Position numbers and translations under genes: made by a program. The notes beneath the pieces are model-generated. The model had not been told where the DNA came from. It worked only from the letters and a program-made list of their open reading frames with translations, and ran no database searches. DNA of 64,000 bases from Bacillus sp. FJAT-27245 (GTDB taxonomy: Bacteria; Bacillota; Bacilli; Bacillales; Cytobacillaceae): the NCBI RefSeq assembly GCF_001273955.1, contig NZ_LIGI01000001.1, positions 4,348,371 to 4,412,370 of the forward strand, written 5' to 3'. Shown one piece after another: positions 36,012-45,789 of the stretch. The stretch's first letter is position 1. Each line of letters opens with the position of its first letter.

Positions 36012-36761
36012 ATGAACAAGAACTTTATTTTGAACCTCCATCCAATGACAAAGCTTTACTTTACACTCTTTGTCATTGCCGCAGTCCTCATATTCCCTAG
36101 TTATGTGTTCGCATTCGCAGTATTTCCAGGATTGTTGATTGTCGCCGCTATTTCCGGGCCACATATCTTAAAGGAGTTTATTGGAATTATCCTTAAAGCG
36201 CTTGTTATCCTGCTCATACTCGTTTTTCTAATGCAGCTCTTCTTTTACCCCGGCGAAACAGTAATCGGGGAATGGGGAATTTTTCAATGGACAAAAGAAG
36301 GTTTCGACTATGGCCTGGTTTTGACTTCAAAAATACTGGCAATTGGCTCCGCCTTTATTCTGTTTTTTAGAATCACTGAAGTGAAGGATTTCGTGAAGGC
36401 TCTTGAAGATATAGGATTGCCGCCGATGGGAGCATATATTGTTATGTCAACCTTGCAAATTATTCCGGAAATGAAACGCCAGGCAAATACAATTATGGAT
36501 GCACAGAAGACGCGTGGGGTGGAGACGGAAGGTTCAATGCTGGTAAGGGCAAAAGCATTCATACCAACCTTAACCCCACTCATCCTCTCGTCCATTGCCA
36601 GCACGGAAGAAAGAGCAATAACGCTGGAATCACGGGCATTTTCTGCCCCTGTGAAAAAAACAAGCTTGTATAAGCTTTCGAAAGGGCCGGCAGACCGGAT
36701 GCTCCCTTTTGCATTTCTCCTCATCTTGGTTGGATTAATCATCTGGAGAGTGGTATCATGA
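36012..36761 (+). CDS. ECF transporter transmembrane T component
   Basis: 249 residues. Membrane spans in the first 120 residues, then the coupling helices with the two alanine-arginine-glycine type motifs: AQKTRGVETEG (near 170) and ERAITLESRAFSA (near 205), the ones that contact the two ATPases. The start was moved three codons to the ATG behind GAGGTGG. Its stop overlaps the first ATPase start (ATGA), so translation is coupled. Confidence 0.9.
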   Translation: MNKNFILNLHPMTKLYFTLFVIAAVLIFPSYVFAFAVFPGLLIVAAISGPHILKEFIGIILKALVILLILVFLMQLFFYPGETVIGEWGIFQWTKEGFDYGLVLTSKILAIGSAFILFFRITEVKDFVKALEDIGLPPMGAYIVMSTLQIIPEMKRQANTIMDAQKTRGVETEGSMLVRAKAFIPTLTPLILSSIASTEERAITLESRAFSAPVKKTSLYKLSKGPADRMLPFAFLLILVGLIIWRVVS

Positions 36762-37621
36762 ATCCCATTATTGAATTGAAAAACGTATCATACCGTTATC
36801 CGGTTGGAGATCACCATGTTTTAAAAAATATCTCCTTTACAGTTGAAAAAGGCCAGTTTACAGCAATTATCGGAAACAATGGGTCGGGCAAAACAACGCT
36901 ATGCAATACGATAAGGGGCTTCATCCCCCATTTTTACAAAGGGGATATTCAAGGTGACGTTGTCGTTGATGGAAAAAACATGGCCGACTACCAGTTAGGC
37001 CAGCTTGGGGAAAAAATTGGCTACGTATTCCAAAATCCATTTATTCAAATCTCCGGTGTAAAGGATACCGTTTTTGATGAAGTTGCATACGGCCTTGAAA
37101 ACCTGGGGGTAGAGGAAAATGAAATTCGCAGCCGTGTGGAAGAAATCCTGAAATTGGTGAAAATAGAACATCTCCGGGATAAAAAACCTTTTGAACTATC
37201 GGGGGGGCAGCGCCAGCGTGTGGCACTCGCCTCGATTATCGTAATGGATCCCGACATTTTGGTCATTGATGAGCCGACTTCCCAGCTTGACCCGATTGGA
37301 ACAGAGCATGTCTTTGACATCATCCGGTTGATGAAGGAAAAAGGAAAAACCATTCTGCTTGTCGAGCATAAAATGGACCTGATCGCAGAGTATGCTGATG
37401 CTATTATCGTTTTGCATGATGGGGAAATTGTCTTGCAAGGCCCTGCACGGGAAGTTTTCGCGCATCCTGATTTCCCTAAATACAACATCCAATACCCTCA
37501 TGTAACCGAAGTTGCCCTGCAATTGCAAAAAGAGGGTATACCGTTAAAATTTGTGCCGATTCGCGACCAGGAACTGGCGGATAGCATAGGCTGGAAGCCA
37601 GTGAAGGAGGTTACACCATGA
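36758..37621 (+). CDS. ECF transporter ATPase (first, EcfA-like)
   Basis: 287 residues of an ABC ATPase: Walker A GNNGSGKTT (near residue 40), Q-loop QNPFIQIS, signature LSGGQRQRVALASI, Walker B ILVIDEPTSQLD and switch histidine in VEHKMD. All motifs are intact. Four-base ATGA overlaps at both ends with its neighbours in the T-A-A' block. Confidence 0.92.
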   Translation: MNPIIELKNVSYRYPVGDHHVLKNISFTVEKGQFTAIIGNNGSGKTTLCNTIRGFIPHFYKGDIQGDVVVDGKNMADYQLGQLGEKIGYVFQNPFIQISGVKDTVFDEVAYGLENLGVEENEIRSRVEEILKLVKIEHLRDKKPFELSGGQRQRVALASIIVMDPDILVIDEPTSQLDPIGTEHVFDIIRLMKEKGKTILLVEHKMDLIAEYADAIIVLHDGEIVLQGPAREVFAHPDFPKYNIQYPHVTEVALQLQKEGIPLKFVPIRDQELADSIGWKPVKEVTP

Positions 37622-38430
37622 CTGACGTGAGATTGGAAAATGTGAGCTTCTCTTATCCGGACGGAACGAAGGCTTTGGAAAATCTGACGTTGGCCGTCCA
37701 TGCAGGCCAAAGGGTAGCCATAGTCGGGCAAAATGGGGCAGGGAAAACAACGGCGGTAAAGCTCATGAATGGACTTTTGAAGCCGACTGAAGGAACCGTC
37801 CATGTCGGTGACTGGAATACGAAGGACTATACGACAGCCCAAGTATCACGCAAAGTGGGATATGTGTTTCAAAATCCTGACGATCAGATATTTCACAATG
37901 ATGTTGAATCGGAAGTCCGGTTCGGTCCAAAAAACATGGGATTTGCCGATGAACGAGTCGAACAATTGACAGAATGGGCTTTAAAACTGTGCGGTATTTA
38001 CGAATTAAAAGAAGAAAATCCTTATAACCTTCCTTACTCAACAAGGAAATTCGTTACGGTAGCTTCGGTATTGGCAATGGATTCGGACGTTATTATTTTG
38101 GACGAGCCGACAGCCGGGCAGGATAAGATTGGCTTGCAAAGAATAAAAGGGATTCTGGACGACTTACAAGAAAAAGGGAAAACAGTCATAACCATTACCC
38201 ATGATATGGAATTTGTTACGGAACACTTCTCAAGGATTATCGTAATGGCGAATCGCCGACTCGTGGCTGACCAGGCAGCGGCACAAATTTTTTATAATCA
38301 GGAAGTATTGGCTAAAAGCATGCTGAAGCCGCCCGCTGTTACAAATATGGCTAAACTATTGGATTTGCAAAAAGGGATTTTAACAAAACAGCAATTACTG
38401 ACTACGATTAAGGGACAGCTTGGTTCATGA
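37618..38430 (+). CDS. ECF transporter ATPase (second, degenerate signature)
   Basis: 270 residues. Walker A GQNGAGKTT, Q-loop QNPDDQIFHNDVE, Walker B VIILDEPTAGQD and switch TITHDMEF are normal, but the ABC signature LSGGQ is replaced by LPYSTRK. It would pair with the first ATPase to make one intact and one degenerate ATP site. ATG overlaps the previous stop by four bases. Confidence 0.9.
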   Translation: MTDVRLENVSFSYPDGTKALENLTLAVHAGQRVAIVGQNGAGKTTAVKLMNGLLKPTEGTVHVGDWNTKDYTTAQVSRKVGYVFQNPDDQIFHNDVESEVRFGPKNMGFADERVEQLTEWALKLCGIYELKEENPYNLPYSTRKFVTVASVLAMDSDVIILDEPTAGQDKIGLQRIKGILDDLQEKGKTVITITHDMEFVTEHFSRIIVMANRRLVADQAAAQIFYNQEVLAKSMLKPPAVTNMAKLLDLQKGILTKQQLLTTIKGQLGS

Positions 38431-38446
38431 TCGGGGGTGCGCGCAT

Positions 38447-39337
38447 ATGAACATTTCAGTTATCGGCAGCATTAATATGGATCTTGTTTATCGGGTTCCC
38501 CATATTGTGAAGGAAGGCGAAACATTGCATAGCTCTACCCATTCCGTCCATTTCGGTGGAAAAGGGGCGAATCAGGCTGTAACCGCCAGCCAGCTTGGAG
38601 CAAACGTTTCTTTTATCGGAAGTGTTGGAAACGATGCATTCGGAAAACAGGCAAAAGAAAATTTGGCAAACAACGGGGTCAATATAGCGTCGGTGAAAGA
38701 AGAAGGTTCGACTGGACAAGCGATCATCCAGGTTGCCGATTCGGGGGAGAATTCGATCGTCTTATACCCTGGAGCCAACTTCCAGGTCACACCTGAGCAG
38801 ATTGAACAGGAAACCGAGGTTATCCGTAACAGCGATGCTCTTCTGCTCCAGCTAGAAATACCTCTTGATTCAATTGAAAGAGCGATTCACATTGCCGCCG
38901 GCCTTGGGAAAATCATCATTTTGAATCCGGCTCCGGCGAAGCCATTGCCGGATTCCTTATTAAAGAGAGTCTCAATCCTTACGCCTAACGAAACAGAGCT
39001 TTCCCTGCTTACCGGGATTGAGCCGAAGACCGAAGAAAAACTGGCGGCCGCTTGCCAGGTCCTCTTGGATAAAGGAATTGGGACGGTCGTTGTTACGCTC
39101 GGTTCAAAGGGCGCCTTTTACAAAAATAAGGATGAGCAAGGATGGGTAGAAGCGGTTAAAGTAGATGCAGTCGATACGACTGGAGCAGGGGATGCCTTTA
39201 ATGGCGCCCTCGCAGTATCCATTGGCGAAGGGAAATCGTTATCTGGAGCAATACGGACAGCAGCCAAGGTAGCTGCCTATGTTGTAACGAAAATGGGGGC
39301 TCAACAACAACTCCCAGATTTTATCAGGAATAATTGA
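38447..39337 (+). CDS. rbsK: Ribokinase
   Basis: 296 residues, PfkB family. Ribose-site GGKGANQAVTASQLGANVSF near residues 38-57, and the C-terminal anion-hole and base motif DTTGAGDAFNGAL near 245-257 with the catalytic aspartate. It makes ribose 5-phosphate from the ribose freed by the hydrolase. The start was set at the ATG behind GGGGG, 9 codons after a spurious upstream one; 16 bases after the ATPase gene. Confidence 0.9.
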   Translation: MNISVIGSINMDLVYRVPHIVKEGETLHSSTHSVHFGGKGANQAVTASQLGANVSFIGSVGNDAFGKQAKENLANNGVNIASVKEEGSTGQAIIQVADSGENSIVLYPGANFQVTPEQIEQETEVIRNSDALLLQLEIPLDSIERAIHIAAGLGKIIILNPAPAKPLPDSLLKRVSILTPNETELSLLTGIEPKTEEKLAAACQVLLDKGIGTVVVTLGSKGAFYKNKDEQGWVEAVKVDAVDTTGAGDAFNGALAVSIGEGKSLSGAIRTAAKVAAYVVTKMGAQQQLPDFIRNN

Positions 39338-40239
39338 TGAAGCCGCTTATTGTTTTACTCATTTTAAGCGTATTATGGGGCTCTTCGTTCCTTTGGACGA
39401 AAGAGCTCCTTCCATTATTGGAACCACCAACCATCGTCTTTTTCCGGTCACTATTCGGCTTAGCAGCACTCGCTCCTTTCCTTTTGCTACGGAAGAAGCA
39501 GCCTTCCAAAAGACAACAAATCAGCCCGTACTTTTTGTTGGTCGTAGCTCTTGGAGCAGCAATCCCATGGACAATATTGGGTTTTGCGTTACAAGGAATC
39601 GATATCGGTTTGAGTGGGATTTTAAACGCAACAACCCCAATGTTTACAGTTGCTTTTTCAATTTTTTTATTAAAAATCAAACCACAATGGTTTCAATTAG
39701 CCAGCTTAACACTAGGATTTATTTCCGTCCTTTTGCTGTTTTCTACATCCGGCCAAGCCAGTGGCAGCCATTTTTCAATGGCTCATGCACTTCTCATGTT
39801 TATCATCACGATTTCCTATGCATTGAATACTATTTTTATTAAAAAAGATTTCTCAAGCATCCCTCCATTAAAACTCGGAGCCTGGACACTGTTCGTGTCG
39901 GCATTCATCAACGGAATCATCAGCTTAACAATTGAACCAGCCGCCTTTTTACACTTGGCAAATCTTAAGGTGGGTATATCACTCGTAATACTTGGCTGCC
40001 TGGGCTCTGGATTAGGATATGTCATCTATTATTGGCTTATTTCTGTGGGAGGTCCACTGTTGGCAATGATGGTCACTTTTCTTACCCCTTTTGTTTCTAT
40101 CGCCCTCGGGGTTGCGGTTCTTAAGGAGCCCATGCATTACGGACTTGTAATAGGACTCTTTTTCATGATCTTAAGTCTGCTTTTTATGAATTATCCTGTC
40201 TGGGTGGCGGGAAGGCCAAAGGCAAAACAGACAACGTAA
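39337..40239 (+). CDS. DMT-superfamily (EamA) transporter
   Basis: 300 residues in ten spans forming two EamA repeats; SVLWGSSFLWTK and PTIVFFRSLFGLAAL in the first, and LGCLGSGLGYVIYYWLISVG in the second. Exporter or importer of a metabolite; substrate unknown. Its ATG shares one base with the ribokinase stop (TGATG), so it is translated from the same message and may belong to the nucleoside operon, for instance exporting free base; that is inference. Confidence 0.85.
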   Translation: MKPLIVLLILSVLWGSSFLWTKELLPLLEPPTIVFFRSLFGLAALAPFLLLRKKQPSKRQQISPYFLLVVALGAAIPWTILGFALQGIDIGLSGILNATTPMFTVAFSIFLLKIKPQWFQLASLTLGFISVLLLFSTSGQASGSHFSMAHALLMFIITISYALNTIFIKKDFSSIPPLKLGAWTLFVSAFINGIISLTIEPAAFLHLANLKVGISLVILGCLGSGLGYVIYYWLISVGGPLLAMMVTFLTPFVSIALGVAVLKEPMHYGLVIGLFFMILSLLFMNYPVWVAGRPKAKQTT

Positions 40240-40313
40240 ACAGGATAGAAACAATTCCGGGGCCGATAGGATAGCCGAAATTCTTAATTACTCCATAAAT
40301 TCTTCATATATTT

Positions 40314-40346
40314 TAAAGAGATTGGAACCTTCCAATCTCTTTTTAT
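40314..40346 (+). terminator. Rho-independent terminator of the nucleoside operon
   Basis: AAAGAGATTGGAA and TTCCAATCTCTTT, perfect, loop CC, followed by T-rich DNA. Confidence 0.92.
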
Positions 40347-40708
40347 TTATTACAATCATCCCCAGATATGGTTTAACTATTAAAGTATTTTTTCAAAATA
40401 AAATTCTTTCTTAATACCGCTCAAATGTAACTCTTTATATCCTAGTAGACGAAATACTTTTGTTAACAACTAATTCATTTAAAAATTTGAATACCTTACA
40501 CTGTGTTCCTAAATTTAACCTATCTTAACATAAGCCGTCAGTTTAACTTAAATCTAAAATTAATGGACTAAATCTAAAGTTTTTCTATCCATCATTTTTT
40601 TACATTTTTTTCAAATAACAGAAGGTATAATTATCCATTATGTCGTCGGTAGAGAGGGTTTGTTAATAGTACATAGCACAAAAGTTTTGGAAAAATAAAG
40701 GAGAGTCG
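40347..40708. other. AT-rich upstream region of the giant gene
   Basis: About 360 bases, strongly AT-rich, no gene. Short near-repeats TTAAATCTAAA (near 40548) and CTAAATCTAAAG (near 40568) could be binding sites. The ribosome site AAAGGAGAG lies at about 40698. Confidence 0.4.
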
Positions 40709-43700
40709 ATGGATATGAAAAATGGTATTAAAAACTTCAAAAGAACGTTTAAAATTCTTCTAATTTTATTTTTATTAGGGAATGCGACCGTCCCGGTTGT
40801 ATCGGCAGAAAAACTAATTTCTTCTATTAAATTGGATATTAATGGTGAAATGGTAAACCACGCCTTCGGAGATAAAAGTTATGAATTTGAATACTATAAA
40901 AATATGACTTTAAATGTAATAGCAACTTATACAGACGGAACAACGGACAATGTGACAAATGATTCGTTATTTACATATACAGATATTGGCCTTTTAGTTA
41001 AGTCGAATGGGACTTTGATTGGGAATAACGATTCTATAGTTGATGTCATTGTAACTTACCAAAATAAACAAGCCATAATAAAAATTCAGTCTATATGGGA
41101 TTATGTTAATGGGTCTTACGTTTTACAACTATTAAGTAATCCAACATATGGAGAACTATCGAAATCTAAAGTAATAATCGACGATGCTAATCTAGAAGGT
41201 ATAATTCGCGAGGCGTTAAATAAGCCCGTTGGCACTATTTCTGAAGATGAAATGAAGACTATAACGAGTATTGATGCTAGTTATCAAAATATTAATAACT
41301 TAACAGGATTGGAATTTGCAACAAATCTAGAAGAATTAAACTTAGAAGGAAATGATATTAGTGACTTAAAATCCTTGAGCCGCTCTATTAATCTTAAAAA
41401 ATTATGGATAGGATACAATCAAATATCTGATCTTCAACCATTAAGTAATCTTAATCAGTTAACTGAACTCTATGTATGGGAGAATAAATTGAAATCTTTA
41501 AAAGGCTTAGAAAAACTAAAAAGCTTATTAATATTAGATGCACACAACAATAAACTTAACGATATAAAAGATATCCATCAATTAAATAACCTATTGGAAT
41601 TAAATTTAAACGTAAATGAAATTAGCACGATTCCCCCTTTAACTCAGTTAACTTCACTAGAAACTGTACAATTAAGCCGAAATGAGATAACTGATGTTCA
41701 AGTATTTAAACATTTAAAAAGGGTAAAATGGATAGATATTACAGGAAATCCCTTGAACACAAAAAAACAGAATATTAATATTCTAGAAGAGTTGGACACA
41801 AGAGGGGTATATATTGATTTTAACTCCTATGATAATAATCCAATTAAGTTTGCAGATCCGAAATTAGAACAAGCGATTAGTCAGTTTTTAAATTTACCAA
41901 CTCCTATTAAAAAAGGAGATATTCGACATATAGAGTTTTTAGACTTAACAAATAAAGGAATTGCAAATTTAAAAGGTTTAGAAGATGCTACTGCTCTTCA
42001 AGTAATCCATCTAAACTTTAATCCTCTTACCAATATAGATGCATTAAAAAACTTAAACCAACTTAACTGGGTTGAGATTAATAGAGTTACTCTAAATTCT
42101 AATTCAATGGAGACCATTCAATTTTTACAAGGAAACGATGTTTATGTAGACTTTGATGCGAATTATAATTCGGAATTGGTACAATTCGAGGATCAAAATT
42201 TAGAAGACGCCATCAGCGAGTATTATAGTATACCCACACCATTAACCAAAGGTGATCTGCAAAAGATTGAGTATTTATTTTTAAGTAATGGAATCAAAAA
42301 ATTAAAAGGTTTAGAACATGCTACTAATTTAATCGGATTATATATTGATGGCAACTCAATTACAAAAATAGATGAATTAATGGATTTAAATCATCTAAAG
42401 GAAGTAAGTATTAAACGGAATCCATTAGCACAAGAAGCCCTGGGCACCATTAAAGAGTTAGAAAATAAGGGGATTACGGTTGAATATGACGAACATTTCG
42501 ATTCAACTCCGATAGATATACATGATCCAATATTAGAATATCTTCTTGGAGAATATTTAAATATCCCGAATCGGATATTGAAAGGTGATCTTAATCAAGT
42601 AGAATCCCTAAATTTAACTGGACAAGATAGAGCTATTATCCGTATAGACGGAATTGAAAATGCAACAAGTGTGAAGAAGTTATTCTTAGATGATAATTTA
42701 ATTTCAGATCTTTCTTCATTAGCGAACATGAATCAATTAAGTGAATTACATTTAAGAAATAATAATATAAAAGATTTAACACCTCTTTTACAATTAACGA
42801 ACTTGCGTTATTTAGATATTAAAAATAATTTATTCGACGCAAGCCCAGGTTCACCAGCAAGAAAAATTATTTCGACCTTACAAGAACGAGGGGTATCTGT
42901 TGAATTTAATGAAACCCCGGATACAGTTTTAAAGGGCTCTATAGTTGATGAGAACGAAATTCTAGATCTATATTCATATATTATGATACAAGGCAACGGT
43001 AGATCTTATAAGACTCCTTGGAGCAATGTGGGAAAGATAAGTGTTAAATTAGGCGAAGGAACTTATGCTGTAACAGAGATTGTTATTAAAAATGAGCCCT
43101 CTAATCTGGAAACCATTCGTATTTTTCAGCCATTTGTAATAAAGGATGGAAAACTCTACGTAAATGGTGAGTTAAAAGAAAGTTTGGATGTTACAGTTAC
43201 ACCTTTTACTTTGAGCGGAAAAGTATTGGACGAAAATGGTAATTCAGTATCAAATGCAACTGTACAAATTAAGAGCGAAAGTAATATTAGAACCTTTGAC
43301 ACTATAACGGATGGAGCAGGAAATTTTATATATCGTTTAAGTGACGGACCTTATAAAATATCTAGAGTTTCCATTGGGAACGAACATATTGCTCTTAATA
43401 TTCCATTTGAAATTAAAAATGGGAAGCTTTTCGTCGACGGCGAGTTAAGGGATCAGTTAGAGATTAAAATACCTCAGGCAAGTTTAAAAGGGATATTACT
43501 AGATGAAAATGGGGTACCGTTAGCCAATGCAACTGTTGAATTAGTAGGCATTGATAACACTAGGTACAGTGCCAATACAGATGCAAAGGGTCATTTTACT
43601 TTACGATTGGCTGACGGAACGTATAGAATGCAAAATATTTTTATAGGAAATACGGCTACTCCATTTAATATTCCAATTGAAATTAAAGACGGAAAACTTT

Positions 43701-45649
43701 TGGTGGACGGAAAGCTTAAAGAGCACATAGAAATTAAATTACCACCAACTAGTTTTAGAGGAACTTTACAAGATGAAAATGGAACCCCTGTAGTTAATGC
43801 CAATGTGCAAATTTCAAGTATTAGTGAAGGCAATCATCAGTGGTATGGTACTAATACTGATACCCAAGGCCATTTTTCTTATCCTTTAATCGATGGAGAG
43901 TATAGATTAAATTATGTTTCCATAGGAAACAGTAAGGCCCCTCTGAGCATCATTTTCCAAATAAAGAATGGAAAGCTCTACGTTAATGGGGAATTAAAGG
44001 AGCAACTAGAGGTAAAATTACCACCCGTTACTTTAAAGGGAAGGTTATTGGATGAGAACGGGATACCCTTTGCCGATGCAAGCATTGAGTTCGACGGCGA
44101 TAGCGGATGGTTTGGTACATGGACAGATGCCCAGGGTGCTTTTACAGCTCGGCTAGCTGATGGAGTATATAGAGCATCTCATGTATGGACTAGTAAAGAA
44201 ACTATAGCTCAAGATATCCAATTTGAAATTAGAAATGGAAAGATATACGTTAATGGGGAATTAAAGAATCAAATAGAAATTACATTACCACCGGTTACCC
44301 TAAAAGGTTCGTTAGTAGATGAGGATGGAATACCAGTTCCCAATGCTTCTATATATATTGAGGAAAATGGTAGAGGCTATAGTACCCAAACCGATGCGAA
44401 AGGGAATTTTACTAAACGACTGGTTGATGGAATGTATAGAATAACCCAAGTCTGGAATGGCAAAGAAGGGACACAATTAAATGTCTATTTTGAAATGAAA
44501 GAAGGTAAACTTTACATCAACGGAGAACCTAAGGCTCAATTAGAAGTAAGGTTACAGCCCGTTACGGTTAAAGGTAATTTAGTTGATGAAAAGGGACTAC
44601 CTGTCGTAAAAGCAAATGTTCAAATTTCAGGAAATAGTACCGGCAATAATCAATGGTATGGTACCAATACTGATGACCATGGTAGTTTTTCTTATCGTTT
44701 AGCCGATGGGGAGTATAGATTAAATTATGTTTCAACAGAAAATAGTTGTGCCCCGATTAGCATTATTTTTGAAATAAGAGATGGAAAACTATACGTTGAT
44801 GGAGAATTTAAAGAGCAACTAGAATTAAAACTGCCACCAATTAGCTTTAAAGGTATTTTGTTGGAAAATGGCCAATCAGTTAAGGATGCAACTGTGTTTG
44901 TTGAAGTTAATGGAATTGGAGTTCCTTCCCGTACAGATGCACAGGGAAACTTTAGCTACCGACTGATCGATGGGATATATAGAATTTCATATATTTGGAA
45001 CGGGAATGAAGGGATACAACAAAATATTCCGTTTGAAATTAAGGAAGGTAAATTATATGTCCTAGGAGAGCAAATAGAAAAGTTGGAACTCAATTTGCCG
45101 CCTGTTACCTTAAAAGGGACTTTAGTGGAGGACAATGGGATACCAGTTGCCAATGTAAGCGTTGAAATTGAAGGCGACAATACATGGTTTAGTACTAGAA
45201 CAGATGCCCAAGGTGCTTTTACAGCTCGAATTACTGACGGAGCATATAGGATATATCATGTATGGACAGGTAAAGAAGCTATACCGGTAAATTTCCATTT
45301 TGAAATTGAGAATGGCAAGATATACGTTAATGGAATATTAAGCAATCAATTAGATATCAAATTACCACCGGTTACCTTAAAAGGGTACTTAGTTGATGAA
45401 GCAGGAATACCAGTTTCAAACGCTTCTATATATATTGAGGCAAATAGTAGAGGCTATAGCACCACAACGGATGCTGAAGGGTATTTTAGCAATCGACTGG
45501 TTGATGGGATGTATAGAATATATCACGTCTGGAATGGCAAAGAAGGTTTACAATTAGATATCCTATTTGAAATTAAGGAAGGTAAACTCTTTGTTAACGG
45601 AGATCCAGCAGAAATATTAGAAATAAAAGCTGTGTCTATAAATCCTTAA
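40709..45649 (+). CDS. Giant secreted protein: internalin-like LRRs plus ten carboxypeptidase-regulatory-like repeats
   Basis: 1646 residues. A signal peptide (KILLILFLLGNATVPVVSAE, residues 15-34) is followed by an Ig-like domain (to about 130), then internalin-like leucine-rich repeats in four blocks (about 165-750), each opened by a D..LE..I...L..P...KGD element. From about residue 750 to the end run ten tandem repeats of about 88-92 residues with the consensus LKG.L.DENG.PV.NA.V, TDA.G.F..RL.DG.YR, FEIK.GKLYVNGELK.QLE.KLPP, the carboxypeptidase-regulatory-like (CarboxypepD_reg) sandwich. No LPXTG, GW or SLH anchor at the C-terminus. Base composition is clearly more AT-rich than its neighbours, suggesting transfer. 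Likely adhesin or matrix protein. Confidence 0.88.
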   Translation: MDMKNGIKNFKRTFKILLILFLLGNATVPVVSAEKLISSIKLDINGEMVNHAFGDKSYEFEYYKNMTLNVIATYTDGTTDNVTNDSLFTYTDIGLLVKSNGTLIGNNDSIVDVIVTYQNKQAIIKIQSIWDYVNGSYVLQLLSNPTYGELSKSKVIIDDANLEGIIREALNKPVGTISEDEMKTITSIDASYQNINNLTGLEFATNLEELNLEGNDISDLKSLSRSINLKKLWIGYNQISDLQPLSNLNQLTELYVWENKLKSLKGLEKLKSLLILDAHNNKLNDIKDIHQLNNLLELNLNVNEISTIPPLTQLTSLETVQLSRNEITDVQVFKHLKRVKWIDITGNPLNTKKQNINILEELDTRGVYIDFNSYDNNPIKFADPKLEQAISQFLNLPTPIKKGDIRHIEFLDLTNKGIANLKGLEDATALQVIHLNFNPLTNIDALKNLNQLNWVEINRVTLNSNSMETIQFLQGNDVYVDFDANYNSELVQFEDQNLEDAISEYYSIPTPLTKGDLQKIEYLFLSNGIKKLKGLEHATNLIGLYIDGNSITKIDELMDLNHLKEVSIKRNPLAQEALGTIKELENKGITVEYDEHFDSTPIDIHDPILEYLLGEYLNIPNRILKGDLNQVESLNLTGQDRAIIRIDGIENATSVKKLFLDDNLISDLSSLANMNQLSELHLRNNNIKDLTPLLQLTNLRYLDIKNNLFDASPGSPARKIISTLQERGVSVEFNETPDTVLKGSIVDENEILDLYSYIMIQGNGRSYKTPWSNVGKISVKLGEGTYAVTEIVIKNEPSNLETIRIFQPFVIKDGKLYVNGELKESLDVTVTPFTLSGKVLDENGNSVSNATVQIKSESNIRTFDTITDGAGNFIYRLSDGPYKISRVSIGNEHIALNIPFEIKNGKLFVDGELRDQLEIKIPQASLKGILLDENGVPLANATVELVGIDNTRYSANTDAKGHFTLRLADGTYRMQNIFIGNTATPFNIPIEIKDGKLLVDGKLKEHIEIKLPPTSFRGTLQDENGTPVVNANVQISSISEGNHQWYGTNTDTQGHFSYPLIDGEYRLNYVSIGNSKAPLSIIFQIKNGKLYVNGELKEQLEVKLPPVTLKGRLLDENGIPFADASIEFDGDSGWFGTWTDAQGAFTARLADGVYRASHVWTSKETIAQDIQFEIRNGKIYVNGELKNQIEITLPPVTLKGSLVDEDGIPVPNASIYIEENGRGYSTQTDAKGNFTKRLVDGMYRITQVWNGKEGTQLNVYFEMKEGKLYINGEPKAQLEVRLQPVTVKGNLVDEKGLPVVKANVQISGNSTGNNQWYGTNTDDHGSFSYRLADGEYRLNYVSTENSCAPISIIFEIRDGKLYVDGEFKEQLELKLPPISFKGILLENGQSVKDATVFVEVNGIGVPSRTDAQGNFSYRLIDGIYRISYIWNGNEGIQQNIPFEIKEGKLYVLGEQIEKLELNLPPVTLKGTLVEDNGIPVANVSVEIEGDNTWFSTRTDAQGAFTARITDGAYRIYHVWTGKEAIPVNFHFEIENGKIYVNGILSNQLDIKLPPVTLKGYLVDEAGIPVSNASIYIEANSRGYSTTTDAEGYFSNRLVDGMYRIYHVWNGKEGLQLDILFEIKEGKLFVNGDPAEILEIKAVSINP
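42950..45630 (+). repeat. Ten tandem coding repeats with higher-order duplication
   Basis: Units of about 270 bases inside the giant gene. Units 4 and 7 share QWYGTNTD, units 5 and 9 share TDAQGAFTAR, units 6 and 10 share RGYST with VDGMYRI, so blocks of three or four units were copied as a group. The first unit is divergent. Boundaries approximate. Confidence 0.8.
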
Positions 45650-45671
45650 TTAAAATTTTATTTTTTAGTTT

Positions 45672-45716
45672 GCACATTATTTCAGGTGAAAACCTGAAAT
45701 AATGTGCTTAATTTTT
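45672..45716 (+). terminator. Rho-independent terminator of the giant gene
   Basis: GCACATTATTTCAGGT and ACCTGAAATAATGTGC, perfect 16-bp stem, GAAA loop, followed by TTAATTTTT. Confidence 0.95.
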
Positions 45717-45789
45717 ATCAATTTCTATAGGCATTCAATTAAATGAATTTTAGCTATTAAATAATCCATGGCTAAAAGCCAGCTCTGCC

